From assembly GCA_937924805.1 (NCBI GenBank), contig CALDTZ010000006.1:1-64000 (forward strand): DNA of 64,000 nt, given 5' to 3'. Origin of the DNA: an uncultured Saprospiraceae bacterium. GTDB lineage: Bacteria; Bacteroidota; Bacteroidia; Chitinophagales; Saprospiraceae. Numbering within the stretch: position 1 is the first letter of the stretch; each line of letters begins with the position of its first letter. Below the pieces are notes generated by a model. The model ran no database searches and was not told where the DNA came from. It worked only from the letters and a program-made list of their open reading frames with translations. The position numbers were made by a program, and so were the translations under genes. Shown here piece by piece: positions 8,937-18,966 of the stretch.

Positions 8937-10075
8937 CGTAAGTCTAGATCATTTGCATCTAAATCTTGCTCTACTGTTAGTAGCCCTACTGTTTTAATTT
9001 CATAAAAGAAATTTTTCAATAATTTTCCTTGAAAACCTAAGGTCATTCCTCCTCCTAATTCGACAGATTTGTTAAAATCAAGTTGCTGACCACTTATATT
9101 TGATTCTCGTTCCAGTTTGTAAAATAAAGCCCCTGCAAAGCCAAGGAATACTCCATTCATATTATTAGCAGATTTTCCTTTTGCAATACTTTTTCGCTTT
9201 CCAAGTAATACTCTTACCTCTGGAATATAACTAAACCGTATGCTTTCAGAAGACATATAAAAATCAATTAATTCAGCATCAAATTTCGAGTAGGAATAAC
9301 TAATTTCAAAATCGTGATTTAAGGTAATATTGGGTTTTGCTATTTTATGTTCAAAATCTATATCAAGATTAGAACCCCAATTAATGAAATAAGTAGAGGA
9401 GGTAAAATTAAATAGGCTTAACAAATCCATTCGTAGCCAATAATTAATTTCGTCATAACATTTTAAAATATCACATTTTCTATTTTCAAAATTAAATTCA
9501 TAATCAGGGCTATAAGCAAGACCAAATTTTAAGGTTGGACCAATGATATAAACAGGATTTGGTGCAAAGTCAAAGTCATTACCAATACCTGCATTTATAC
9601 CCCAGTCGAAGTACCCATATTTAAGTAACCTAGATTGATACCCAACTCTCAAGTACGTAGTTAAAAAATCCTCCAAATTTGAATTTGACAAGCCAAACCC
9701 TAGATATAAACCATTTAAGTTAGGATTAGCGTATCCCCCCTTTTTCAAACTAAAAAACATCCTTGGTTCAATCGTAAATTTTAAACTTGGAATTCCATCT
9801 GATAATTTGATTGCTTCTGTTTCAACATATAAAGAAAACCGATCTTTTATCTTTTTTTCAAATCCAAATCTAGCAGATAACAACTCGGTATCCAAGATTT
9901 CAGAGAAACCTAAATTGGTAACGGTGATTTGAAAATCGACAGGTATTTCATTTCCTAATGCAAATTCATCACTATATTCAATTTGTAATGAATCCTGTAA
10001 CTGTCCATAAATGCTTGATGTAAATGCCAAGCAAAAAAAACTAAAAATAAGTAGTGATTTTTTCATAGTTAACAT
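8894..10075 (-). CDS. Outer-membrane barrel-like protein, paralogue 1 of the sigma-factor operon
   Basis: A 393-residue exported protein of unknown function. Signal peptide KKSLLIFSFFCLAFTSSIYGQ, then alternating beta strands, ending in RITFIPDLNFGYIF, a typical outer-membrane barrel C terminus. It is clearly related to the protein of the preceding gene. Shared landmarks are a C-(I/V)-L-(K/R)-CY motif near the middle, LNHD, KGKS(A/G)NN(M/L)NG, and the final NFG-F. The ATG at 10075 touches the stop of that gene; an ATG three codons further in (10066) is equally possible. Last gene of the operon that begins with an ECF sigma factor. It may be a target or sensor in an envelope response (inference). 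Confidence 0.72.
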   Translation of the reverse strand: MLTMKKSLLIFSFFCLAFTSSIYGQLQDSLQIEYSDEFALGNEIPVDFQITVTNLGFSEILDTELLSARFGFEKKIKDRFSLYVETEAIKLSDGIPSLKFTIEPRMFFSLKKGGYANPNLNGLYLGFGLSNSNLEDFLTTYLRVGYQSRLLKYGYFDWGINAGIGNDFDFAPNPVYIIGPTLKFGLAYSPDYEFNFENRKCDILKCYDEINYWLRMDLLSLFNFTSSTYFINWGSNLDIDFEHKIAKPNITLNHDFEISYSYSKFDAELIDFYMSSESIRFSYIPEVRVLLGKRKSIAKGKSANNMNGVFLGFAGALFYKLERESNISGQQLDFNKSVELGGGMTLGFQGKLLKNFFYEIKTVGLLTVEQDLDANDLDLRITFIPDLNFGYIF

Positions 10076-11299
10076 TTAAAAGGCAAAGCCGAAGTTAAGT
10101 TTTGGTATAAGTCTTCCTTCAATTTCAATGACACTTGTGTTAGGCTTTGCCCAATCGTATTTCCTACCTAAAAAGATATTTGATTTTATTTCTAAATAAA
10201 ATCGATTCAAAATTTTTAATTGGTAACCAATTCCTGCACCACCACCGGTCAAAGAATAGTTATCGTGTGTATCATTTTGGTAATTAAACGTTGCGCTGTA
10301 AATACTCCCTCCTATTAAATCCATAAAAAATCCATTTAGGTTGTTTCCAGATTTTCCTTGCAGTACTCTTTTTCGTTTGTTAATGTAATATCTAAGTTCC
10401 AAAAGGTATGAAATTTCGTTATTATCCGAATAAGTACTGTAAAATATAGGGTGGTTTTCGGATTTCAGAAATTGGTAATCCATGGTTAAATCGTGATTTA
10501 GAGACCAACCAAATTCACTTAATTTATGCTCATAAGCTATATTGATTCTTGACCTAAAACCTGTTAATTTTTGTGAAATATTAAAGCTTAACAAATCCAA
10601 TAAATTTACTTTGAACATGGAACGATCGTTTTCATAGCATCGCAAAACACTACATTTAAAATCATCCATTTCAACATTGTACTTCTGAGAATAACCAAAA
10701 CCAAACTTTACATTTGGAGAGAAACTAATTTCGAAATCAGAAAATTCAGATCGAACATTTATATCATCACTTAAAAAATCTAGGTCAAAACCTAAATCAA
10801 AATAACCATAATTCAAAAATCTAGATTGATAACCCAAGCGTAATTTAGGCCCTGATCCAAGCCAAGAATTTAAAGAATATCCCAATCCTATATAAGTACC
10901 ATTTAGATTAATTCGTTCTTGATCTTTCTTTTCAAAATGTATAAAGCGTCGCATTTGACCTAAAAATTCAAAATAAGATAAAGAGGTTCCAAAACTTGAA
11001 AAAGTACTTAATGCTGACTCCAATTTTATTGAATACTTTTTTGCAAATCGTTGTTCAACTCCCAATCGTAAGGACGGAAGAGGAGGCGCATCTTCGCCAA
11101 ATAAAACCCCTAAATTTGTCGCTGTAAATTGTGTATTCACCTCTATACCACTGCCGATTGCATAGTTGTAATCATACTTCAGGGAGTTTTCTAAATCATC
11201 TTTATCAATCGTATCTTGACCATTTATTTTGTGCATAAAGCCAGCCAAAATTATAACGACTAAAAAGAGATTTCCAACTATTGATTTCCTATGTACCAT
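10076..11299 (-). CDS. Outer-membrane barrel-like protein, paralogue 2 of the sigma-factor operon
   Basis: A 407-residue exported protein of unknown function. Hydrophobic signal segment at about 8-27 (GNLFLVVIILAGFMHKINGQ), then many amphipathic beta strands and a C terminus RLIPKLNFGFAF. It shares the CSVLRCY, LNHD and KGKSGNNLNGFF landmarks with the downstream paralogue, including two conserved cysteines five apart. Its stop abuts the start of that gene (TAA then ATG). It starts 20 bases after the DUF4097-like gene. The pair probably arose by tandem duplication. Confidence 0.72.
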   Translation of the reverse strand: MVHRKSIVGNLFLVVIILAGFMHKINGQDTIDKDDLENSLKYDYNYAIGSGIEVNTQFTATNLGVLFGEDAPPLPSLRLGVEQRFAKKYSIKLESALSTFSSFGTSLSYFEFLGQMRRFIHFEKKDQERINLNGTYIGLGYSLNSWLGSGPKLRLGYQSRFLNYGYFDLGFDLDFLSDDINVRSEFSDFEISFSPNVKFGFGYSQKYNVEMDDFKCSVLRCYENDRSMFKVNLLDLLSFNISQKLTGFRSRINIAYEHKLSEFGWSLNHDLTMDYQFLKSENHPIFYSTYSDNNEISYLLELRYYINKRKRVLQGKSGNNLNGFFMDLIGGSIYSATFNYQNDTHDNYSLTGGGAGIGYQLKILNRFYLEIKSNIFLGRKYDWAKPNTSVIEIEGRLIPKLNFGFAF

Positions 11300-11319
11300 T
11301 TAGGTTTTTTTTAAACGTC

Positions 11320-12090
11320 CTATTTTTGATTTTCGCCTAACTGTAATTCTCCACTTAGATTCTCTGAGTGAACTTTACCATTTATCGATTCAATATATTT
11401 CACTTCAGACCCGCTGCCTTTTATATTTATATTGTACAATGATGGATCACCTTCTATTTCGATTTCTCCGTACTTACTTTCTATTTTAAATTCACCTTTG
11501 ATATTTTTTAATTTAATGGCAGATCTTTTTGCATCAATTTCATAATTGCCTGCACCATTTTCTATATTGATCTCACCTAAAAAATCTTCAATTTGTAACG
11601 TACCGGAATGATCTTTTATATTCAAATTTGACAAAGAGCTATTTACTTCGATTTCATTTTCAAAACCATTAACAATCGTTGTACAGAATTTATTTTCGAG
11701 AGAGATATTACATGATATTGGAGCATAGATTAGATATTCAACTTTAAGGTTAGATTCTGGTTTCTCTTCTCCACTTTTTAAGGAAACAAAATTTCTTAGA
11801 TAAACTGTTTTACCAACACGATCTACAACAAATTCATGTTTTTCAATATCTACTTTTGCTTGGTTAAGATCTGGGTTTTTAGCGATAAGCAAAACCGTAA
11901 ATCTGATTACATTTTCATCCGTTTTTACAAACTCAATCTCCGCTTTTTCACCTGTAATATGGATGGAATAATTGTCTTTGAATTTTATTTCATTCTCAAT
12001 AGTCTTGGTGACCACTTGTAGTTCTGTCTGTCCCAAAAGACAAAAAGACCCGAATGAAAAAAGACATACTATGATAAATTTTAATTTCAT
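11320..12090 (-). CDS. DUF4097-like adhesin-fold exported protein
   Basis: A 256-residue exported protein. Signal peptide MKLKFIIVCLFSFGSFCLLGQ, then a domain up to about residue 130, and a repetitive region (about 130-250) of short strands such as IEVNSSLSNLNIKDHSGTL, INIENGAGNYEIDA and FKIESKYGEIEIEGD. This is the pattern of DUF4097/putative-adhesin beta-helix proteins often encoded after ECF sigma/anti-sigma pairs in Bacteroidota. Ten bases separate it from the anti-sigma-like gene. Expected location is the periplasm or outer membrane. The molecular role is unknown. Confidence 0.7.
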   Translation of the reverse strand: MKLKFIIVCLFSFGSFCLLGQTELQVVTKTIENEIKFKDNYSIHITGEKAEIEFVKTDENVIRFTVLLIAKNPDLNQAKVDIEKHEFVVDRVGKTVYLRNFVSLKSGEEKPESNLKVEYLIYAPISCNISLENKFCTTIVNGFENEIEVNSSLSNLNIKDHSGTLQIEDFLGEINIENGAGNYEIDAKRSAIKLKNIKGEFKIESKYGEIEIEGDPSLYNINIKGSGSEVKYIESINGKVHSENLSGELQLGENQK

Positions 12091-12100
12091 TATTTTTTAT

Positions 12101-12757
12101 TTAGATCATTGCGATCATTTTTCGCATAATCGATGATCTTTGGATTTCTATATCGTTCAATTTGGAAATCAATACTTTATCGTCTTCATATTCAGTAAGA
12201 ATATATCGAATTTCTGACCTAGCATCATCCAATTCTTTCAGCTCCAATTCTAACAATTTAAACGTTGAAGACTCGCATACATACTTTACTTCTTTACAAA
12301 GTTCTTTTATATCAAAATCTTCGTCACTGTCGTTAAATTCAATTTTATTAAATACGATTTCAGTAGTGATGCTAATATTTCTCTGGGATTGCAAGTTCCA
12401 CTTTATAGCTCCATAAATCCCGCAAAGCAATAGAAAAGATGCCGCTACTAAAAACGATTTAGGGTTGAAGTTTATAATTCTAGGTTTATCTTTTCTTGGT
12501 TTATTTTCCAGCGTTTTTTCAATCTGCTGCCATACTTGATCATTGGGTTCAAAAGAAGGAAGTCTTTTGTATTGTTTATCAATACTTAATTGTTGATCAA
12601 TACCAGACCAAATGTCCGTTTTGGGTTCAAACGAAGACATTTTACCAAATTTTTCTTTTATTGATAAAGATTTATCAATGCTTTGCCACACTTCTTTAGG
12701 TGGCGTAAATTGAGGCAATGATGCCCACTTTTTTTGATATTTATTTTCTTTATTCAA
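12101..12757 (-). CDS. Probable membrane anti-sigma factor with three N-terminal repeats
   Basis: A 218-residue protein encoded directly after an ECF sigma factor (4 bases after its stop), so it most likely holds that sigma factor at the inner membrane. The N terminus has three repeats of about 32 residues built around LPQFTPPKEVWQSIDKSL, MSSFEPKTDIWSGIDQQL and LPSFEPNDQVWQQIEKTL. One transmembrane segment follows (about 106-121, SFLVAASFLLLCGIYGA), then an acidic, charged periplasmic part of about 95 residues. No classical ZAS zinc motif is visible. The start is a TTG; no ATG fits. The role is inferred from position and topology. Confidence 0.68.
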   Translation of the reverse strand: MNKENKYQKKWASLPQFTPPKEVWQSIDKSLSIKEKFGKMSSFEPKTDIWSGIDQQLSIDKQYKRLPSFEPNDQVWQQIEKTLENKPRKDKPRIINFNPKSFLVAASFLLLCGIYGAIKWNLQSQRNISITTEIVFNKIEFNDSDEDFDIKELCKEVKYVCESSTFKLLELELKELDDARSEIRYILTEYEDDKVLISKLNDIEIQRSSIMRKMIAMI

Positions 12758-12761
12758 TGTA

Positions 12762-13280
12762 TTAGTTCCACCTGTTTATTAATGATTCTTTCAATTTCTT
12801 TTTAGCTCTACTAAGTTGAGACTTGGATGTACCTTCGGAAATGGATAAAATATTGGCTACCTCTTTATGACTGTATCCTTCGATTTCAATCATCGTAAAT
12901 ACCATTCTGAATCCATTTGGCAATGCTTGAATTGCTTGGTGTAGATAATCTGTATCCATATCCAAAACCCATTCCATGCTTACATTTTCATGGGCTTCTG
13001 TCAATTCATCAAAGGATACTCTTTTTTTAATTTTAGCGTAAGCTGTCCGAATACAAATCGTTCTCATCCATCCAGCAAGTGATCCTTTGCCACTGTATGA
13101 TTCCATAGATCTAAAAATCTTCACAAAACTTTCTTGCAAAACATCATCCGCTTCTTCAAAGTTTCCAACCGTTCGATAGATTACGGTATACAAATGACTT
13201 TTGTAATTTTCATACAACATCTTTTGTGAAAGTCGATCATTCACAATACATCCCGAAATTATCTCTTGCTCTGAACTCAT
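12762..13280 (-). CDS. ECF-type RNA polymerase sigma factor
   Basis: A 172-residue sigma-70 family ECF factor. Region 2 is recognised by LYENYKSHLYTVIYRTVGN and the core-binding EEADDVLQESFVKIFRSM; the WMRTICIRTAYAKIKKR segment follows. Region 4 is ALPNGFRMVFTMIEIEGYSHKEVANILSISEGTSKSQLSRAKKKLKE with its helix-turn-helix. The ATG at 13280 (MSSEQEIISGC) is chosen over a GTG at 13307, which would add nine residues. First gene of an operon with an anti-sigma-like gene, a DUF4097-like gene and two outer-membrane paralogues; probably autoregulated and acting in an envelope response. Confidence 0.93.
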   Translation of the reverse strand: MSSEQEIISGCIVNDRLSQKMLYENYKSHLYTVIYRTVGNFEEADDVLQESFVKIFRSMESYSGKGSLAGWMRTICIRTAYAKIKKRVSFDELTEAHENVSMEWVLDMDTDYLHQAIQALPNGFRMVFTMIEIEGYSHKEVANILSISEGTSKSQLSRAKKKLKESLINRWN

Positions 13281-13382
13281 TTTATATGCCTTGGTATTCG
13301 ATTGCACATCTATAAAGTATCCTTAAATTATAAATAGGTTGCATGACTATTTACTTTTTTTTAAAATTTGTGAATAATAATG

Positions 13383-13390
13383 CAAAATTA
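13383..13390 (-). promoter_or_regulatory. Possible -7 element for the ECF sigma operon
   Basis: Minus-strand bases read TAATTTTG, fitting TAnnTTTG, about 100 bases upstream of the sigma-factor ATG. It lies back to back with the proposed sdh promoter. Motif-only call. Confidence 0.35.
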
Positions 13391-13431
13391 AACTTAGATT
13401 CATTCTAAATAAATTGATTGGTATTAGCCTT

Positions 13432-13439
13432 TATTTTTG
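13432..13439 (+). promoter_or_regulatory. Probable -7 element of the sdhCAB promoter
   Basis: TATTTTTG fits TAnnTTTG, with a TTG at 13414-13416 as a possible -33 element. Predicted transcription start is near 13446, leaving a leader of about 45 bases before the sdhC ATG at 13491. Confidence 0.5.
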
Positions 13440-13490
13440 TTTACGCCCCCCAATTCTTATTTTTATCATTCAACACGACAACTAATTTTT

Positions 13491-14174
13491 ATGCAGTGGA
13501 TAATAAATTTCTTTTCATCTAGTATTGGTAAAAAGCTAATAATGAGTCTTACTGGGCTATTCTTAGTATCATTTCTAGTAATACATCTCATAGGTAATTT
13601 GCAATTGCTTCAATCAGACGGTGAAGCTTTTAACACCTATGCTTACTTCATGACAAGTAATCCACTGATAAAATTTATTTCTTTTGGGTTGTACTTCTTT
13701 ATTTTACTCCATGCAATTCAAGGCTTGGTTTTACTTTCTAAAAACAGAAGTGCCAAAGGAACTAAATACGCTGTGTCTACCAATAAAAATGCGCAATGGG
13801 CATCTAAGAATATGGGTATGTTAGGTATACTTATTCTTTTTTTCTTACTGATACATATGGGTGATTTTTGGTACAAAATGAAATTTACTGATCAGCTATC
13901 GTTAATAACCTACGATGGATATGATCATGGTATCAAAGATTTATATACCCAAGTAGAAGCTTCTTTCAAAGAACTTTGGGTCGTAATTGTATACTTAATT
14001 GGCTTAATAGCCTTATTTTTTCACTTGGACCATGGGTTTCAATCAGCTTTTCAATCATTGGGTATAAATCATAAAAAATATACGCCTATGATTAAAGGAT
14101 TAGGTCGATTTCTTGCAATACTATTACCATTAGGATTTGCAATTATTCCCATTTATGTGTACTTCATTAAATAG
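13491..14174 (+). CDS. sdhC: Succinate dehydrogenase cytochrome b subunit
   Basis: A 227-residue integral membrane protein that anchors succinate dehydrogenase (complex II) and passes electrons to menaquinone. About five membrane helices are visible. Likely haem-ligand histidines sit in LVIHLIGN, ILLHAIQG, LLIHMGDFWY and FHLDHGFQSAFQSLG, the pattern of the Bacteroidota single-cytochrome, two-haem (class B) type. The ATG at 13491 (MQWIINFF) is chosen; a longer in-frame reading from 13437 would overlap the promoter and has no family match. It lies 9 bases before sdhA in the order C-A-B. Confidence 0.95.
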   Translation: MQWIINFFSSSIGKKLIMSLTGLFLVSFLVIHLIGNLQLLQSDGEAFNTYAYFMTSNPLIKFISFGLYFFILLHAIQGLVLLSKNRSAKGTKYAVSTNKNAQWASKNMGMLGILILFFLLIHMGDFWYKMKFTDQLSLITYDGYDHGIKDLYTQVEASFKELWVVIVYLIGLIALFFHLDHGFQSAFQSLGINHKKYTPMIKGLGRFLAILLPLGFAIIPIYVYFIK

Positions 14175-14183
14175 ATATTAATT

Positions 14184-16187
14184 ATGTCAAATATAAAGTT
14201 AGACTCAAAAACTCCCAAAGGCGATTTAAAAAATAAGTGGACAGACTATAGAGGTTCCATGAATTTAGTTGCTCCAAATAACAAACGTCGTATTGATGTC
14301 ATTGTAGTAGGAACTGGGTTAGCTGGTGCATCAGCTGCAGCAACCTTAGGGGAACTGGGATACAATGTAAAAGCATTTACTTTCCATGACAGTCCTCGAA
14401 GAGCGCACAGTATTGCTGCACAAGGTGGAATTAATGCTGCAAAAAATTATCAAAATGATGGAGATAGTGCTTACCGATTGTTTTACGATACTATCAAAGG
14501 AGGTGATTATAGGTCAAGAGAAGCAAATGTTCATCGATTAGCAGAAGTTAGTACATCTATTATTGATCAGTGTGTCGCTCAAGGAGTGCCTTTCGCCAGA
14601 GAATATGGAGGATTATTAGCTAATAGATCATTTGGTGGGGTCCAAGTATCGAGAACGTTTTATGCAAGAGGGCAAACAGGTCAGCAACTATTGATTGGTG
14701 CCTATCAAGCGTTATCTAGGCAGATTTCTAAAGGAAAAGTAAAAATGTACAACAGACATGAAATGTTGGACATTGTCAAAATAGATGGAAAAGCAAGAGG
14801 AATAATTGCTAGAAATTTATTGACGGGAAAACTAGAAAAACATGCTGCACACTGTGTTGTATTAGCAACTGGTGGGTATGGTAACGTTTTTTATCTTTCT
14901 ACAAATGCGATGGGTTCAAATGTAAGTGCTGCTTGGCGAAGTGTCCGTAGAGGTGCTTTAATGGCGAATCCATGTTTTACGCAGATACACCCAACATGTA
15001 TTCCAGTATCAGGAGATTACCAATCGAAACTAACCTTAATGTCAGAGTCATTAAGAAATGACGGACGAGTATGGGTGCCTAATAATATTGAAGATGCGAA
15101 AGCGATTCAACAAGGAAAAAAGAAAGGAATTGATATTCCTGAAGATCAAAGAGATTATTACTTAGAGAGAAGATATCCTGCTTTTGGTAACTTAGTTCCA
15201 AGAGATGTAGCTTCTAGAGCAGCAAAAGTTGCTTGTGATGAAGGTAAAGGAGTCGCTCCCACTGGACTAGCTGTTTTTCTAGATTTTGCTTCAGCAATCG
15301 AACGATACGGAAAAGCAGAAGCATACTCTTCTGGCATAGAAAATCCGACTACACAAAAAATTACGGAACTTGGTCAAAAAGTAGTTGAAAACAAATATGG
15401 TAACCTTTTCGAAATGTATGAAAAGATTACGGGAGAAAATCCTTACGAAAACCCTATGAAAATTTATCCAGCCGTTCATTATACAATGGGAGGCTTATGG
15501 GTTGATTATAATTTAGAAACAAATATTCCTGGTCTATTTGCTTTAGGTGAAGCAAACTTTTCAGACCACGGAGCCAATAGACTTGGAGCTTCTGCATTAA
15601 TGCAAGGGTTGGCTGATGGATATTTTGTACTTCCATACACGATTGGGCAATTCTTATCGAACGAAATTCGAACACCTCAGATATCAACGGACGCTCCTGA
15701 ATTCAATCAAGTAGAGAAAGATGTTGAAGATCGAATCTCTACCTTGATGGGTGTAAAAGGAGGTCAAACAGTAGAAAGTTTCCACCGACGATTAGGGAAA
15801 ATTATGTGGGAGTATTGTGGTATGAGTCGTAATGCAGAAGGCTTGAAAAAAGGACGTCAATTGATACGTGAATTAAGAGCAGAGTATTATAATGATGTAT
15901 TTATTCCAGGGGAAGCAAATGAATTTAATCCAGAATTAGAAAAAGCACTTCGAGTAGCTGATTTCTTAGAGTTAGGCGAAAACATGATGGTTGATGCTTT
16001 GACAAGAAATGAATCTTGCGGTGGTCACTTTAGAGAAGAATTTAAATCTGCAGAAGGGGAAGCTCAACGTAATGATGCAGATTATACATTTGTCTCAGCA
16101 TGGGAATGGGACGACAACGAACCTATCCTACATAAAGAAGATTTGACATTTGAAAATGTTGAATTAAAAACTAGAAGTTATAAATAA
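14184..16187 (+). CDS. sdhA: Succinate dehydrogenase flavoprotein subunit
   Basis: A 667-residue FAD subunit that oxidises succinate to fumarate in the TCA cycle. The dinucleotide-binding [12 protein letters not shown] lies at about 41-52. The motif [15 protein letters not shown] at 72-86 holds His75, which is expected to carry the covalent FAD. The substrate region contains HPTCIPVSG and [13 protein letters not shown], and the later [12 protein letters not shown] and [17 protein letters not shown] segments are typical. Length fits the class-B enzyme. It is the second gene of sdhCAB, 41 bases before sdhB. Confidence 0.97.
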   Translation: MSNIKLDSKTPKGDLKNKWTDYRGSMNLVAPNNKRRIDVIVVGTGLAGASAAATLGELGYNVKAFTFHDSPRRAHSIAAQGGINAAKNYQNDGDSAYRLFYDTIKGGDYRSREANVHRLAEVSTSIIDQCVAQGVPFAREYGGLLANRSFGGVQVSRTFYARGQTGQQLLIGAYQALSRQISKGKVKMYNRHEMLDIVKIDGKARGIIARNLLTGKLEKHAAHCVVLATGGYGNVFYLSTNAMGSNVSAAWRSVRRGALMANPCFTQIHPTCIPVSGDYQSKLTLMSESLRNDGRVWVPNNIEDAKAIQQGKKKGIDIPEDQRDYYLERRYPAFGNLVPRDVASRAAKVACDEGKGVAPTGLAVFLDFASAIERYGKAEAYSSGIENPTTQKITELGQKVVENKYGNLFEMYEKITGENPYENPMKIYPAVHYTMGGLWVDYNLETNIPGLFALGEANFSDHGANRLGASALMQGLADGYFVLPYTIGQFLSNEIRTPQISTDAPEFNQVEKDVEDRISTLMGVKGGQTVESFHRRLGKIMWEYCGMSRNAEGLKKGRQLIRELRAEYYNDVFIPGEANEFNPELEKALRVADFLELGENMMVDALTRNESCGGHFREEFKSAEGEAQRNDADYTFVSAWEWDDNEPILHKEDLTFENVELKTRSYK

Positions 16188-16228
16188 ACCTAAGTTTGTT
16201 GCTTGCAACTTAGTTAAAACATAAGATT

Positions 16229-16975
16229 ATGAAGTTGACGTTAAAAGTTTGGAGACAAAAAAATGGAACATCGAGAGGAGAACTCCACTCATACCAAGTC
16301 GAAGCCAATGAACATATGTCATTCTTAGAAATGATGGATGTTCTTAATGAGGAGTTGATTTCTAAAAAAGAGGACCCTATCGCATTCGAACATGATTGTA
16401 GAGAAGGAATTTGTGGATCCTGTAACATGGTGATTAATGGAAGACCACACGGTCCAAACCAAGGAACAACCACATGTCAACTTCATATGCGGTATTTCAA
16501 GGATGGCGATACAATTGTGGTAGAACCTTTTAAAGCAAAAGCGTTTCCAATCATTAAAGATCTAGTTGTTGATAGATCAGGGTTTGATAGAATCATACAA
16601 TCAGGAGGATATATTTCTGTAAATACAGGAGGTGCTCCAGACGGAAATGCAATTCCAATTGAGCAAGAAATAGCAGCTACTGCCTTTGATGCAGCAGAAT
16701 GCATTGGTTGTGGAGCATGTGTAGCTGCCTGTCCAAATGGATCTGCTATGTTGTTTACATCAGCCAAAGTATCGCATTTGGGATTATTACCTCAAGGGGA
16801 AATTGAACATGAAGCAAGAGTTGAAAGTATGGTCGATCAGATGGATAAAGAAGGATTTGGCGCCTGTTCAAATACAGGAGCTTGTGAAGTTGAGTGTCCT
16901 AAAGGAATTTCAATCGAAAACATTGCTAGAATGAATAGAGGATATATAGCCTCCATATTTGGTTCGTCAAAATAA
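16229..16975 (+). CDS. sdhB: Succinate dehydrogenase iron-sulfur subunit
   Basis: A 248-residue electron-transfer subunit carrying three iron-sulfur clusters. The plant-type [2Fe-2S] ligands are in CREGICGSC (Cys57, 62, 65) plus Cys83. The ferredoxin-type part has [14 protein letters not shown] and [14 protein letters not shown], which fit the [4Fe-4S] and [3Fe-4S] sites. It moves electrons from SdhA to the SdhC haems. Last gene of the operon, followed by a strong terminator. Confidence 0.97.
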   Translation: MKLTLKVWRQKNGTSRGELHSYQVEANEHMSFLEMMDVLNEELISKKEDPIAFEHDCREGICGSCNMVINGRPHGPNQGTTTCQLHMRYFKDGDTIVVEPFKAKAFPIIKDLVVDRSGFDRIIQSGGYISVNTGGAPDGNAIPIEQEIAATAFDAAECIGCGACVAACPNGSAMLFTSAKVSHLGLLPQGEIEHEARVESMVDQMDKEGFGACSNTGACEVECPKGISIENIARMNRGYIASIFGSSK

Positions 16976-16994
16976 AAAAATAGACATTCAAAAA

Positions 16995-17027
16995 AGCGCT
17001 ATTGAATCATTCAATAGCGCTTTTTTT
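16995..17027 (+). terminator. Terminator of sdhCAB
   Basis: An 11-12-bp perfect stem AGCGCTATTGAA / TTCAATAGCGCT with a very short loop, followed by a T-run, 20 bases after the sdhB stop. An A-run upstream means it may also serve the convergent gene ending at 17070. Confidence 0.92.
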
Positions 17028-17069
17028 ATGCACTTTATATATCCTTTACTAAAAAAAATAGGTTCCCAT

Positions 17070-18893
17070 CTAGCGCTTAACAAAGCGGATACATTTCTTT
17101 TTATTTAGTTTAGAATTCTTTACTTCTAAAAAATAGAGCCCACTATTTAAATTTGAAACATCTATATTCTTTATTCCCTCCGCCACTAGCATCGTTTTTC
17201 CTTGACCATTATAAATAATGATCGAAGCATCTTTCATATTCTCAACAAATATCGTTAATATATCGTCCACAGGGTTTGGAAATATAAAAACTTCATCTTC
17301 CTTTGAGATTACGTTTATAGAACTTATTGCATCACCACAGAGACAATTTTCACTAATTATATCCGGATTATTTCCTTCGATTCCATCATCGCAAAGTGTA
17401 CCAATTTCATCCGTTCCAGCACAAAAATTAAGATGATTACCTTCCCACGGCATTTTAGGGTTATTTGTACTTTTAAAATCAGATAAATCACACACAAACT
17501 CAGGATAACAACCTTCTAAATCGTTGTTATGCACCCATACATTCCATAATGATGTTTGATCTCCATAAGAAGGGATCTGTCCTTTTAAATCATTATTATC
17601 AACTTTCAATGATTGTAAATTGGGTAAAAATGTAATATCAGGAAGTGATCCAACCAGTTTATTATAACTAAGCCAAGCAGAAGTTAGAAAAGGAATATTA
17701 TCAAAGGTCGGAATCGTACCACTCAATTCGTTTAACTGTAAACGAAGAGTCTTTAAATTTGGCATTTGACTGAAGTTCGGGATCGTCCCCGTAAGCGTAT
17801 TTGCAGACAGGTCTAAAATCTGTAAGTTTGGTAGATTTTCAAAATCAGGAATAGAACCTGTGAATAAGTTTTCTCCTAAAACTAACTCTTCAAGTAGTAA
17901 ACTATATTCAAAATCAGGCAAAGGACCAGTAAGTTGGTTTTGATCTAAATGAATTTGAATAATTCCAGGAACGTTTTCAAATGAAGGCAATATACCCGTT
18001 AATTGATTATCTGAGAGTTCGATTTCGACTAGAAAGGAAGTATCCGAAAAATCAGGAATGGAACCTGTTAATTCATTTTCACCCGCTTTAAAAATTTGCA
18101 AATTCGGGCACTTCGAAAAACCTGGGATGACACCTTCCAATTTGTTTACACTTAAATATAGATCTTCAAGTAATGGAGTGTAGCTAAAATCTGGAATAGT
18201 ACCAGATAGTTCATTATTACTACAAAGCAAGCCTCGTAAATTTGGAAGGTTTGTAAAATCAGGAATAGATCCTGTTAAATAATTATTGTAACAAAGAAGT
18301 CTATACAGGTCAATATTCGAAAAATCAGGGATAGGTCCAAAAAGTTGGTTTTGATAACAATAAAGATTTCTCAACTTTGGAATATTTTTAAAGTCGGGAA
18401 TAGTACCCGTTATATTATTATTACCTAATGAAAGTGTTGTCAGGTTAGGTAAATTTGAAAAATCAGGAATCGCGCCTTCTAAATTGTTTCTTCCTATGAA
18501 TAACGTTGTTAAGTTTGGCAAATTTGAAAAATCAGGAATCTCGCCTTCCAATTTGTTATTTTCTAAAAGAATTCGTTCAAGATACGGTAGGTTGAAATCA
18601 GGAATAATACCTATAATATTTTTATCATTAAAGAGTAATTCTTTAACACACCCCTCGGGTGTTAATTCGATAAAACTCCAAGTGTTCAAGGGTTTTGTCA
18701 AATCCCAATTGAGCTCTGATTGTAATCCTCCATTTGTATTATAAAAACTTACCAATGCTAAAGAATCGCTTTCAATATCACATTGAGCGAAATTCATAGA
18801 TGGTAGCATTAGTACACAAATCAAAGAAAAACAAAGCCTAGCAAACTTTATTTTCTGGTATTCCAACTTAGTAAATGTTATAATTAGTAACAC
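17070..18893 (-). CDS. Secreted leucine-rich-repeat protein with T9SS sorting domain
   Basis: A 607-residue surface or secreted protein. A hydrophobic signal segment (about 18-37, ending SMNFAQ) is followed by an N-terminal cap and about fifteen leucine-rich repeats of 22-24 residues of the plant-like type (LPNLTTLSLGNNNITGTIPDF). The repeats are unusually regular, with IPDFSN recurring. The C-terminal part (IFPNPVDDILTIFVEN to KCIRFVKR) is a T9SS sorting domain. The only starts are a GTG at 18893 and a TTG nine codons later; the second fits the signal peptide better. The role is probably protein or glycan binding at the surface (inference). Confidence 0.85.
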   Translation of the reverse strand: MLLIITFTKLEYQKIKFARLCFSLICVLMLPSMNFAQCDIESDSLALVSFYNTNGGLQSELNWDLTKPLNTWSFIELTPEGCVKELLFNDKNIIGIIPDFNLPYLERILLENNKLEGEIPDFSNLPNLTTLFIGRNNLEGAIPDFSNLPNLTTLSLGNNNITGTIPDFKNIPKLRNLYCYQNQLFGPIPDFSNIDLYRLLCYNNYLTGSIPDFTNLPNLRGLLCSNNELSGTIPDFSYTPLLEDLYLSVNKLEGVIPGFSKCPNLQIFKAGENELTGSIPDFSDTSFLVEIELSDNQLTGILPSFENVPGIIQIHLDQNQLTGPLPDFEYSLLLEELVLGENLFTGSIPDFENLPNLQILDLSANTLTGTIPNFSQMPNLKTLRLQLNELSGTIPTFDNIPFLTSAWLSYNKLVGSLPDITFLPNLQSLKVDNNDLKGQIPSYGDQTSLWNVWVHNNDLEGCYPEFVCDLSDFKSTNNPKMPWEGNHLNFCAGTDEIGTLCDDGIEGNNPDIISENCLCGDAISSINVISKEDEVFIFPNPVDDILTIFVENMKDASIIIYNGQGKTMLVAEGIKNIDVSNLNSGLYFLEVKNSKLNKKKCIRFVKR

Positions 18894-18966
18894 TAATTTA
18901 CGTTTTTTCTAATTTGCTAGAAAAAATGGTCTGGTTAAAAAGATTCTTGAAATAAAAAAAGTTTGC

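Noticed and set aside
17500..18600. Regular short repeats that might suggest a CRISPR or minisatellite
   Set aside because: They are the codons of leucine-rich repeats (IPDFSN units) in one long gene; there are no identical repeats with unique spacers.
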